NCBI RefSeq assembly: GCF_023349185.1
Contig: NZ_JAKIKY010000007.1
Coordinates: 124,001-188,000, forward strand
Direction: 5' to 3'
DNA: 64,000 nt
DNA from: Shewanella aquimarina
GTDB taxonomy: Bacteria > Pseudomonadota > Gammaproteobacteria > Enterobacterales > Shewanellaceae
The translations under genes were made by a program, and so were the position numbers. Position 1 is the first letter of the stretch. The number at the start of each line of letters is the position of its first letter. The notes below the pieces were generated by a model. The model did no database searches, was not told the origin of the DNA, and saw only the letters and a program-made list of their open reading frames with translations. Below, one piece after another: positions 43,598 to 51,926 of the stretch.

Positions 43598-44773
43598 TTA
43601 GTTAAGCTGGCCGTGACACTGCTTATACTTTTTGCCTGAGCCGCAGGGGCAAGGGCTGTTACGAGTCAGTCCTGCACCTGGCTGTGAACCTGTTTTTGCT
43701 TCGCCCGATGGTTCTGGTTCCGCCTCGCTCACTGTTGTGGCAACGGCGCTTGGCGGTATCGACGCCCTTTGCGTAGTCTTTTGCGTAGCCCCTTGCGGCG
43801 CGGCATTGTTTACCTGGGCCAATTCCGGGCTCATGGCCGGGCCCATGATCAGGTGAACCAGCACCTTCATCGCCGATGTCTGGCTGTCTACCATTACCTG
43901 ATTCTCCAGCGGGGCAGCCTGTGCCAGCGTCTGTTGTCTCAGCCTATGGTAGGCGTCCCAACCTGTCTTATCGTCTCCAAACTGTGACCAGATAGCCTGC
44001 CAGTCCAGTGCAAAGTCATTGAGTAATTTGATAAAGCGCTCACTTGCCTGGGGGGCGTTATCCGGTGCGGCTTGGATCTGCGAGCCTAGCTCTTGAGTCA
44101 GCAGACGCACCTCGCTGGGGGGCATCACCAGAGGAAAGTTTACCTTCTCTGTGATGATCTCTGGCTGACTACCTGGGATGAAACTCAGGTGCTTGGACTT
44201 AAAGCTTGGGTCATCTAACTGGCCGTAGGGCAGCGAGGCTTCGTCGATCATCTGCCAGAAACGACTCGAGCCCATGGTGTCGATAACCAGATGAACCCGC
44301 ATCTTGTCACTCTTGTTCACCACCTTGTGGTATTTCCAGGAGTCGAAGATCCAGCATTCTCCCTCGCCCATGTGTACCTGCTTATCGTCGCAGTGAAACT
44401 GCACCGCGTCGTCTGTGACGATGGGGATATGGATACGCACCCGGTTGTGCCAATGGTAGTTGATGTCGCTGTGCAAAGGCACCTCGCAGCCGGGGGCCAG
44501 ACGCATCAAACGAGAGCGGCCAATTACCTCACCGAAGGAGGCGATAACCTGCTGAAGATAGGGGCTCTGCAGCAGTGCCGGAGTGGGACTCATGGGGCCC
44601 TTAAACTCGTTGTTAAAGCTGCCGCCGACCGAGATGAGGGCGATGGCCGAATTGCCTTTAAAGCTTTCATGATGGGCGCGCCAGTCTTCCTCGGTGAAGG
44701 CCGACAGCTCCTGTTGCAGGCGCTCGACATCAAAGCTTAGGGGCAGACGGTAGAACTCTTTTGCTAACTTCAT
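43598..44773 (-). CDS. Aspartyl/asparaginyl beta-hydroxylase-like protein with C-terminal SEC-C motif
   Basis: Protein of 391 residues. Residues about 85-165 match the aspartyl/asparaginyl beta-hydroxylase cupin core: first iron-ligand His in VPLHSDINYHWHNRVRIHIP, second His in CWIFDSWKYHKVVN, and the 2-oxoglutarate Arg in KMRVHLVIDTMG. Fe(II)/2-oxoglutarate enzymes of this type hydroxylate side chains of protein substrates. Residues 200-320 are helical and unassigned, followed by a Pro/Ala/Ser-rich linker and a terminal SEC-C zinc motif CPCGSGKKYKQCHG. The gene lies 16 bases after a sulfotransferase that carries the same SEC-C tail, so they form an operon. Predicted cytosolic. Activity is inferred, not shown. 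Confidence 0.88.
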   Translation of the reverse strand: MKLAKEFYRLPLSFDVERLQQELSAFTEEDWRAHHESFKGNSAIALISVGGSFNNEFKGPMSPTPALLQSPYLQQVIASFGEVIGRSRLMRLAPGCEVPLHSDINYHWHNRVRIHIPIVTDDAVQFHCDDKQVHMGEGECWIFDSWKYHKVVNKSDKMRVHLVIDTMGSSRFWQMIDEASLPYGQLDDPSFKSKHLSFIPGSQPEIITEKVNFPLVMPPSEVRLLTQELGSQIQAAPDNAPQASERFIKLLNDFALDWQAIWSQFGDDKTGWDAYHRLRQQTLAQAAPLENQVMVDSQTSAMKVLVHLIMGPAMSPELAQVNNAAPQGATQKTTQRASIPPSAVATTVSEAEPEPSGEAKTGSQPGAGLTRNSPCPCGSGKKYKQCHGQLN

Positions 44774-44789
44774 AATCTCTCTTTTATCC

Positions 44790-45932
44790 CTATTGCAGTT
44801 TGCCGTGACAGGCCTTGTATCTCAGCCCAGAGCCACAGGGGCAAGGGGCATTGCGGGCGGTATTGGGGTAGCTAGTGCTGGAAGCGCCTGGATTAGAAGC
44901 GCCCGGATTTGAAAAGCCTGAATTGGAAAAGCGTGTGCTCGCCCCGTGAGCCGCGCGCTCGCCTGGTGTCCCCTGCTTCGCTGTTGACTCCAACGACGGT
45001 GTGGTATCGGGCTCAGTATCTGCCGCACTCAGAGGTGGCGAGGGTAATTCTGTGGCAAAGGGGGAGAGGCCTCTAGCTATCAGCCTCTGATTTATTTTGT
45101 CGAGACAGGCTTGTGTTTGGGGCCAGATGGCGTTTATGGCCGCATAGTTGGCCAGCCATTTATCGGCCTTAGGAGCCGAGACAGTGTAGCGGGAGTGAGG
45201 CAGTTTGCCATCGCATCGCTCTGCCAGCGAGGCATCCAGAGGGAGCTGGCAGAAGTCGACTATCTTCTGGGTGGTTCCCTTAGGATCGGCAACCAAGTCA
45301 TGATAGCTCACCAGGTGCCAGCGATCCTGGGGCAGTTTATCCAGTGAGGCCATGATATGGTCATTTGCCTGACACCATTGAAAACAGGCGACCTGCTCTA
45401 GGGGTTTTCCTCTTAATGCCTGCCAGCCTGGCGGCAACAAGAGTGACCAGTCGCCGCCCCAGCCGGGTAGCCCCGGGTAGGTGCGAAAACGGCCGCTGCG
45501 CCAGGCCTGCATTATGCTGGCAATATTTTCCTTGGGATCCCTGACCAGATAGATGAAGTGCGCATCGGGAAAAAGTTTATTGAGAAAATCGATACGCAGG
45601 CTGTTCTTGGGGGTCTTCTCCAGAAAGCGGATCGGCCCGAGTTTGTCTTGATAGGGCGCTCCTTGGTGGTCTCGTAGCGCCGCTTCAAAGTCAGCCTTGA
45701 GCTGCTGGTCGATGTCGGCACCCCAGTCGCTAATGTCCAGTGCGTTGGAGGCAAAACCCTTGGCGGTGATATTGAGCTGTCTATGTTTCTCTATGACGGC
45801 ATGGCTCTCACCGCCTATGGTCCAGAGAGATTCGCTATGGCTTAAGAGTTCAAATAATAGGGTGCTGCCGGATCGCGGCGCCGAGATGATAATAATGGGT
45901 CTATCGAAACAGGATTGATGCAACAGCGCCAC
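44790..45932 (-). CDS. Sulfotransferase with C-terminal SEC-C motif
   Basis: Protein of 380 residues. Residues 10-290 form a sulfotransferase domain: PSB loop IIISAPRSGSTLLFELLSHS, LEKTPKNSLRIDFLNKLFPDA and 3'-phosphate motif FIYLVRDPKENIASIMQAW. No TPR part. Then comes a linker rich in Ser/Pro/Gly with four pentapeptide units (FSNSG, FSNPG, ASNPG, ASSTS) and a terminal SEC-C zinc motif CPCGSGLRYKACHG. First gene of a two-gene operon with the hydroxylase-like gene. The start may be GTG 45932 or TTG 45923, the latter better spaced from AGAAGG. Sulfate donor is expected to be PAPS; acceptor unknown. Confidence 0.9.
   Translation of the reverse strand: MALLHQSCFDRPIIIISAPRSGSTLLFELLSHSESLWTIGGESHAVIEKHRQLNITAKGFASNALDISDWGADIDQQLKADFEAALRDHQGAPYQDKLGPIRFLEKTPKNSLRIDFLNKLFPDAHFIYLVRDPKENIASIMQAWRSGRFRTYPGLPGWGGDWSLLLPPGWQALRGKPLEQVACFQWCQANDHIMASLDKLPQDRWHLVSYHDLVADPKGTTQKIVDFCQLPLDASLAERCDGKLPHSRYTVSAPKADKWLANYAAINAIWPQTQACLDKINQRLIARGLSPFATELPSPPLSAADTEPDTTPSLESTAKQGTPGERAAHGASTRFSNSGFSNPGASNPGASSTSYPNTARNAPCPCGSGLRYKACHGKLQ
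44871..44930 (-). repeat. 15-bp tandem repeat in sulfotransferase linker
   Basis: Four 15-base units (44930-44916, 44915-44901, 44900-44886, 44885-44871 on the minus strand) encode FSNSG, FSNPG, ASNPG and ASSTS between the enzyme domain and the SEC-C motif. Confidence 0.75.
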
Positions 45933-45993
45933 CTTCTGTAGGGTGTTTGGATATTGTTATGGTGGCTTTACTTTAATGTTATTGCAGAAAAAC

Positions 45994-46497
45994 TCAAGTG
46001 GACGATTCTTCCTGGTAGTGCATCAAAACGAGCTGTTTGCCTTGAGTCTGGTAGCGCCTTTGCAGCTGCAGCAGCTCGCTGGGAGGGTTATTGGGTAACA
46101 TGAAGCCCAGGCCGTGGTAGAAAGCAGTGAGTTCGGCTTCGCAAAACAGGAAACTGGGCGCCGCGCCAAGTGTCGGTGCCAACGCCTGCATCAGGCTTGT
46201 ACCCAGGCCTTGTCCCCTTAAATGTGGATGAACTAACAGGCCTGTCAGCAGGTGATAGGGACCTATTGGGCGAATGCGCGCCGCGGCGGCTATCTGTCTG
46301 TCTTCTAAAAGTAGGCTCTTTCGCTCTTGCCTTGTTTGATGCTCTATCGTCTGCGTTTTACTTGCCTGTTCGGTCAGCTCACCGAAGTAGACGACGCAGA
46401 GGGCTTCTTTCTTGGCGATCCTGGCGTGAGGCATGAACGCCTTGTAGAAGGTAAATGCCTGTGCACGGCTGTCGTTATCTAGCCAGTCGAGTTTCAT
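45994..46497 (-). CDS. GNAT-family N-acetyltransferase
   Basis: Protein of 167 residues with the acetyl-CoA binding motif HPHLRGQGLGTSLMQALAP near residue 95 (R/Q-x-x-G-x-G/A) preceded by the strand YHLLTGLLVHP. The C-terminal AELTAFYHGLGFML is the usual final GNAT element. Substrate unknown. It is 61 bases upstream of the SEC-C sulfotransferase on the same strand and could be cotranscribed with it, which would add an acetylation step to the modification cluster; the gap leaves this open. Confidence 0.85.
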   Translation of the reverse strand: MKLDWLDNDSRAQAFTFYKAFMPHARIAKKEALCVVYFGELTEQASKTQTIEHQTRQERKSLLLEDRQIAAAARIRPIGPYHLLTGLLVHPHLRGQGLGTSLMQALAPTLGAAPSFLFCEAELTAFYHGLGFMLPNNPPSELLQLQRRYQTQGKQLVLMHYQEESST

Positions 46498-46713
46498 GCT
46501 TGCTTGTCTTTTCCCAATTTACGCTGCTTGTGATTCATCAGCCGAAAGTTAGCGTGCTCGCTATCTGTCATGCTTGGCCGACATACCTGTTTGCACTCTT
46601 GTTAATCAATGAGTATGACGCTTTGCGCAGCTTTACATTGCTTTACCCTCTAAGCCACGGCGCCATTTTACAATAGGGGCACTCGAAAAGCCCATGGATA
46701 AGATACCGTCCCA

Positions 46714-47955
46714 ATGGATAAGAAATACCTGTTTATTCCTCTTGGCCTGCTAGTCCTGGCCGTGCTGTTCACCTTTGCCCTCGCCGACAAGCAGGCTGAG
46801 GAGCAGTCGTCACAAGCGACTAATACCAAAGCGACTAATACCACAGCAGCAAGCACCAAAGGCGCTAATGCCACAGCAGTTAATGCCAGGGCCGTTAATA
46901 CCAGCGCCCTTAATACCAGAGCCCTTAATATCAGAGCCGTGCCTATCGCCAGTGCCAGGGTAGAGGCCCACCAGGTGGCGCAGCACCTGTCGTTAGTGGG
47001 TAAGCTGGCCGCTAATCACTCGGTACAGATCGCCGCCGAGGTGGCGGGTAAGGTGCAGGCGATCAATTTAAGTGATAATCAGGCCGTGGAACAGGGACAG
47101 GTATTGGTGCGTCTCGAAGATGCCAAGGCCAAGGCAAACCTGGCCGAGGCCAAGGCCTATCTCAATGACGAGCGGCGCAAGTTAGGCGAATACCAGCGAC
47201 TCATAGGTAAGCACGCCATCACCCAGACCGAGATAGATGCCCAGTTGGCCAGTGTCGATATCGCCAAGGCCAGGCTAGAGGCTGCACAGGCGGATTTGGA
47301 TTATCACACGCTTAAGGCGCCCTTCGATGGCGTCGTGGGGCTGGTGGACTTTAGTCTGGGCAAGCTGGTGAGTGTCGGCAGTGAGTTGGTAAGCCTGGAC
47401 GATCTCTCCAGCATGCGCCTGGATCTGCAGATCCCCGAGCGTTATCTGTCGCAGATCTATATGGGTATGCCTGTGGTGGCCCGCAGCAGTGCCTGGCCTG
47501 GCGCCGAGTTTCATGGTCAGGTGGTGGCCATGGCCCCAAGGATCAATCCAGAGACCCTCAATCTCAAGGTGAGGGTGAATTTCGATAACCCGGATCATCG
47601 GCTAAGGCCCGGCATGTTGATCTCGGTGCGGCTCAATTTTGACCCCGTGACCCAGGCCGTGGTACCGGTTCAGGCATTGGAGTATTCCGGCACCAAACGT
47701 TTCGTCTATGTGGTGGGTAGCGACAATATCGCCCACCGCACTCGGGTGACCCTGGGGGCGCGTATCGACGATCAGGTGCTGATCGATGATGGCTTATCCC
47801 TGGGGGACACCATAGTGGTCAAGGGACTGGTGAACATGCGTGATGGCATCAAGGTCGAGGATGTCGAGGCCAGCCAGCTGGCCGACAGCTCGGGCGAGGG
47901 ACGGCTATCAGAGGCCCAGACGGGCGAAGCTGAACTCACGCGAGGACAGAGCTAA
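46714..47955 (+). CDS. RND efflux periplasmic adaptor with N-terminal pentapeptide repeat
   Basis: AcrA-type adaptor of 413 residues. An N-terminal membrane anchor (YLFIPLGLLVLAVLFTFALA) is uncleaved or a signal anchor with no lipobox. Residues 34-78 are nine degenerate xAxNx pentapeptides (QATNT, KATNT, TAAST, KGANA, TAVNA, RAVNT, SALNT, RALNI, RAVPI). Then follow the lipoyl halves (SVQIAAEVAGKVQAINLSDNQAVEQG and YHTLKAPFDGVVGLVDFSLGKLV) around a helical hairpin, the beta-barrel, and the membrane-proximal domain. Its stop overlaps the permease ATG (TAATG, 47953-47957), implying coupling. No outer-membrane channel gene nearby. Confidence 0.93.
   Translation: MDKKYLFIPLGLLVLAVLFTFALADKQAEEQSSQATNTKATNTTAASTKGANATAVNARAVNTSALNTRALNIRAVPIASARVEAHQVAQHLSLVGKLAANHSVQIAAEVAGKVQAINLSDNQAVEQGQVLVRLEDAKAKANLAEAKAYLNDERRKLGEYQRLIGKHAITQTEIDAQLASVDIAKARLEAAQADLDYHTLKAPFDGVVGLVDFSLGKLVSVGSELVSLDDLSSMRLDLQIPERYLSQIYMGMPVVARSSAWPGAEFHGQVVAMAPRINPETLNLKVRVNFDNPDHRLRPGMLISVRLNFDPVTQAVVPVQALEYSGTKRFVYVVGSDNIAHRTRVTLGARIDDQVLIDDGLSLGDTIVVKGLVNMRDGIKVEDVEASQLADSSGEGRLSEAQTGEAELTRGQS
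46813..46947 (+). repeat. 15-bp tandem repeat, nine units, in RND adaptor gene
   Basis: Nine in-frame 15-base units of the form nnn-GCn-nnn-AAT-ACC run from 46813 to 46947. They encode a degenerate pentapeptide xAxNx directly after the membrane anchor and before the lipoyl domain. Copy number could vary between strains without breaking the frame. Confidence 0.85.
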
Positions 47956-50900
47956 TGTTGCTGTCGGATCTGTCGGTAAAACGTCCTGTGGTGGCGATCG
48001 TCCTAAGCCTGTTGCTGTGTGTGTTTGGTCTGGTGAGTTTTTCCAAGCTGGCGGTGCGTGAGATGCCGGACGTGGAGAGCCCTGTGGTCACTGTGATGAC
48101 AACCTACAGCGGCGCCTCGGCCAGCATCATGGAGAGTCAAATTACCACTGTGCTCGAGGATGAGCTGACGGGAATAAGCGGCATAGATGAGATCACCTCA
48201 GTGACCCGCAACGGCATGTCGCGCATCACCATCAGCTTCGATCTCGACTGGAACCTGACCGAGGGGGTGAGCGATGTTCGCGATGCCGTGGCCAGGGCAC
48301 AGCGCCGCCTGCCCGACGAGGCGGACGAGCCGATCGTCTCTAAAGACAATGGTTCGGGCGAGCCCTCTGTCTACATTAACCTTAGCTCCAGCACCATGGA
48401 CAGGACTCAGCTGACCGATTATGCCCAGCGGGTGTTGGAAGACAGGTTTAGCCTGATAACCGGGGTCAGCTCGGTCAATATCTCCGGCGGCCTCTACAAG
48501 GTGATGTATGTGCAGCTGGATCCCAAGTTGATGGCCGGGCGTGGGGTAACCACCACAGATATTACCGATGCGCTGCGCAGCGAGAATGTGGAGAGCCCGG
48601 GCGGTGAGGTGCGCAACGACACGACTGTGATGACGGTGCGCACCGCCAGACTCTACCTGCACCCTGAAGACTTCGATTACCTGGTGGTGCGAACCGCCAG
48701 CGACGGCAGCCCCATCTATCTTAAGGATGTGGCGCGGGTGTTTATCGGCGCCGAGAATGAAAACTCCACCTTCAAGAGTGACGGCGTGCCTAACCTCAGC
48801 CTGGGGATCGTGGCACAGTCCGATGCTAACCCGCTACAGGTGGCGCAGCGGGTGCATCAGGAGGTGGACAAGTTGCAGAAGTTTCTGCCCGAGGGGACAC
48901 AGCTGTCGGTGGACTATGATTCGACCGTGTTTATCGACCAGTCGATCGGCGAGGTGTACAATACCCTCTATATCACCGGCGCCCTTGTGGTGCTGGTGCT
49001 CTACCTGTTTATTGGTCAGGCGAGGGCGACGCTGATCCCGGCGGTGACAGTGCCGGTTTCCTTGATCTCGGCCTTCATCGCCGCCAACTACCTCGGCTAC
49101 TCCATCAACCTGCTCACCCTGATGGCGCTCATCCTGGCCATCGGTCTGGTGGTGGATGATGCCATCGTGGTCGTTGAGAACATCTTTCACCATATCGAGC
49201 GGGGGGAACCTGCGATTCTGGCGGCCTATAAGGGGGCCAGAGAGGTGGGGTTTGCCGTGGTGGCGACCACCGCCGTGTTGGTGATGGTGTTTCTGCCAAT
49301 CTCATTCATGGACGGCATGGTGGGACGTCTCTTTACCGAGTTTGCCGTGATGCTCGCCATGGCGGTGATCTTCTCATCGGTGATCGCGCTCACCCTGACC
49401 CCAGTGCTCGGTAGCAAGTTACTCAAGCGTAAGCATGAGCCTAATGCCCTTAACCGTCTGATGGACGCAGGATTCTCAAGGCTGGAGGCCGTCTATCGCC
49501 GCTGCCTGGCCTGGGCGGTGCGTTATCGCCTGGGGGCGCCTGTGGTGATCATCGCCTGTGTTTTTGGCAGTGGTCTATTGATGAAGCAGGTACCGGCGCA
49601 GCTGGCCCCTCAGGAAGACAGGGGGGTGATCTTCGCCTTCGTGAAGGGCGCCGAGGGCACCAGCTATAACCGGATGACGGCTAACATGGATATCGTCGAG
49701 CAGCGACTGATGCCACTGCTGAGCCAGGGAGTGATCAAATCCTTCAGCGTTCAGGCGCCGGCATTCGGCGGACGCGCCGGCGATCAAACCGGCTTTGTGA
49801 TCATGCAGCTAGAGGATTGGCAGGCCCGTGATATCAACGCGCAACAGGCATTGGGCATAGTGGCTAAGGCGCTTAAGGGGATCCCGGATGTGATGGTGCG
49901 GCCCATGCTACCCGGCTTTAGGGGGCAGTCTAGTGAGCCGGTGCAATTTGTGTTGGGGGGCAGCGACTATGATGAGCTGTTTAAGTGGGCCAGCGAGCTT
50001 AAGGCGATTGCCGATGCTTCGCCCATGGTGACCGGCGCCGACCTTGACTATGCCGAAACCACGCCTGAGCTGGTGGTGAGTGTGGACAGGCAGCGCGCCG
50101 CTGAGCTGGGGATCAGCGGCGCCCAGGTCTCTCAGACGCTGGAGGTGATGCTTGGGGGTCGCAGCGAGACTAGTTTCATTGAGCGTGGCGAAGAGTACGA
50201 CGTGTATCTGAGGGGAAAGGAGGAGAGCTTCAACAGCATGGCGGATCTGAGTCAGATCTATATGCGCGCCGCTAACGGCGAACTGATCACCTTAGATGCC
50301 ATTACCCGTATCGAGGAGGTGGCCTCGGCGCACAAGCTGAGTCATACCAATAAGCAGAAGTCGATCACCCTCAAGGCCAATCTTGGAGAGGGCTACACCT
50401 TAGGTGAGGCGCTGGATTTTCTCGATGCCAAGGCGATTGAGATCTTGCCCGGCGATATCAGTATCGGCTACACGGGTGAGTCCAAGGATTTTAAGGAAAA
50501 CCAGAGTAGCGTCATGCTGGTCTTTGCCCTGGCGTTGCTGGTGGCCTACCTGGTGCTGGCGGCGCAATTCGAGAGTTTTATCAACCCTCTGGTGGTGATG
50601 TTGACTGTACCCATGGGGATCTTCGGTGGCTTCATGGGTCTCTATCTGATGGGCGTCGGGCTCAACATCTACAGCCAGATAGGGATGATCATGTTGATCG
50701 GCATGGTGACCAAGAATGGCATCCTGATCGTCGAATTTGCCAACCAGCTCAGGGATAGGGGGGCCTCACTGGAGTGTGCGATATTAGACGCCTCGGCGCG
50801 CCGCCTGCGCCCGATCCTGATGACGGCCTTTACTACCTTGGTGGGGGCCGTGCCCCTGATTTTATCGAGCGGCGCCGGTTCCGAGAGCCGAATCGCCGTG

Positions 50901-51059
50901 GGCACTGTGGTGTTCTTCGGCATGGCATTTGCGACCCTGGTGACCCTACTGGTGATCCCCGCCATGTATCGGTTGATCTCCGGTCGTACCCGATCGCCCG
51001 GCTTTGTAGCCGAACAGTTAGAGCATGCTATCGCCAAACAGCAGGCGACAGGCGCCTAA
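47955..51059 (+). CDS. RND multidrug efflux permease (HAE-1 family), second system
   Basis: Inner-membrane proton-coupled exporter of 1034 residues. LLSDLSVKRPVVAIVLSLLL marks TM1; VREMPDVESPVVTVMTTYSGAS follows; the TM4 relay [21 protein letters not shown] carries two Asp, and GMVTKNGILIVEFANQLRDRG the relay Lys. It is more similar in motif style to the VexF/MexK-like permeases than to AcrB, and clearly diverged from the first permease at 23074, so the two systems are not a recent duplication. Pairs with the adaptor upstream. Confidence 0.95.
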   Translation: MLLSDLSVKRPVVAIVLSLLLCVFGLVSFSKLAVREMPDVESPVVTVMTTYSGASASIMESQITTVLEDELTGISGIDEITSVTRNGMSRITISFDLDWNLTEGVSDVRDAVARAQRRLPDEADEPIVSKDNGSGEPSVYINLSSSTMDRTQLTDYAQRVLEDRFSLITGVSSVNISGGLYKVMYVQLDPKLMAGRGVTTTDITDALRSENVESPGGEVRNDTTVMTVRTARLYLHPEDFDYLVVRTASDGSPIYLKDVARVFIGAENENSTFKSDGVPNLSLGIVAQSDANPLQVAQRVHQEVDKLQKFLPEGTQLSVDYDSTVFIDQSIGEVYNTLYITGALVVLVLYLFIGQARATLIPAVTVPVSLISAFIAANYLGYSINLLTLMALILAIGLVVDDAIVVVENIFHHIERGEPAILAAYKGAREVGFAVVATTAVLVMVFLPISFMDGMVGRLFTEFAVMLAMAVIFSSVIALTLTPVLGSKLLKRKHEPNALNRLMDAGFSRLEAVYRRCLAWAVRYRLGAPVVIIACVFGSGLLMKQVPAQLAPQEDRGVIFAFVKGAEGTSYNRMTANMDIVEQRLMPLLSQGVIKSFSVQAPAFGGRAGDQTGFVIMQLEDWQARDINAQQALGIVAKALKGIPDVMVRPMLPGFRGQSSEPVQFVLGGSDYDELFKWASELKAIADASPMVTGADLDYAETTPELVVSVDRQRAAELGISGAQVSQTLEVMLGGRSETSFIERGEEYDVYLRGKEESFNSMADLSQIYMRAANGELITLDAITRIEEVASAHKLSHTNKQKSITLKANLGEGYTLGEALDFLDAKAIEILPGDISIGYTGESKDFKENQSSVMLVFALALLVAYLVLAAQFESFINPLVVMLTVPMGIFGGFMGLYLMGVGLNIYSQIGMIMLIGMVTKNGILIVEFANQLRDRGASLECAILDASARRLRPILMTAFTTLVGAVPLILSSGAGSESRIAVGTVVFFGMAFATLVTLLVIPAMYRLISGRTRSPGFVAEQLEHAIAKQQATGA

Positions 51060-51065
51060 ATCATC

Positions 51066-51097
51066 CGCCAGCCTTGTCCGTGAAGACGAGGCTGGCG
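51066..51097 (+). terminator. Hairpin after second RND permease
   Basis: CGCCAGCCT (51066-51074) and AGGCTGGCG (51089-51097) pair perfectly. There is no U-run, so termination may be weak or the stem may protect the 3' end. Confidence 0.5.
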
Positions 51098-51926
51098 CGG
51101 CTGATGGGGTGGCGGGTCAAACCGTGGCTAAACGGAGGTTAGATATTACTAACTTCCCCTAAATTCAGATAATAAGTGCACCACTCTACAATCAATTGGG
51201 CATCTCTTATTCAGCAGCGTCGATTGAACGCTATACAGGTTTAAAAGAGAGTTGCTTAAGAGGAGGGTAAATCTTTGCCAATAGCATCGAATGATGACCT
51301 ATTTAGGTCATATAGGTTTTATTAGATTTATTTCATATTTTGCGATGAGTAAATATTGTCATTAAGTTGAAAAATTTGCATCTTAAATAAAAGGTGAATA
51401 TTTTTTGCGCCATATAGACTAAATATTCACTCAACGAGCCTGGATGACGCGGGTGTCATTTATACGACGCTCATCTTCATCTGGTTTGGCGCAGATAACT
51501 TGTTAGGTTAACGCCAGTATTTTTGTGAAAAATTCCTTTTATTCAATGTATTAGTTATTAGTTGATTTTTTACTTTAGTCTGGTGCCGTGTTTTTATTAA
51601 ACTGGTCATTCCAGTGTCAATAAAATAGCATTTCTGTTATCCGAGTCTCTTATTCATTCGAAATTCGACGATCCTCCTGTTTGCATGATTCAATTTGGTT
51701 AAAAATGTTGCATTTTGTATCAATGGGGTGTTAAATCCGCTTTCTGTCGCACTTTTGTCTCATCCTAACTGGCTGAATTCATGCTTACGGCTAGTGTTTT
51801 TCTGCCTGAAAGTCTGCATTTGGTTGATAGCCTCTAGCTATAGCGGATTTAGGTAATGAGCCATGGAAGTGGGATAAGGGGTCATTTAAAAAATTAAAAA
51901 GAATTTGAAGTAATAGGTTTAGTGAA
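51098..51926. other. Long AT-rich gene-free region before pilY1
   Basis: About 830 bases with lower GC than its surroundings and no gene of recognisable type. It contains an AGGAGG at 51261-51266 followed eight bases later by TTG and a 16-codon open frame ending at 51325, and a short GACCTA/TAGGTC inverted repeat near 51296-51311. In P. aeruginosa pilY1 is preceded by minor pilin genes; none is visible here. Confidence 0.55.
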
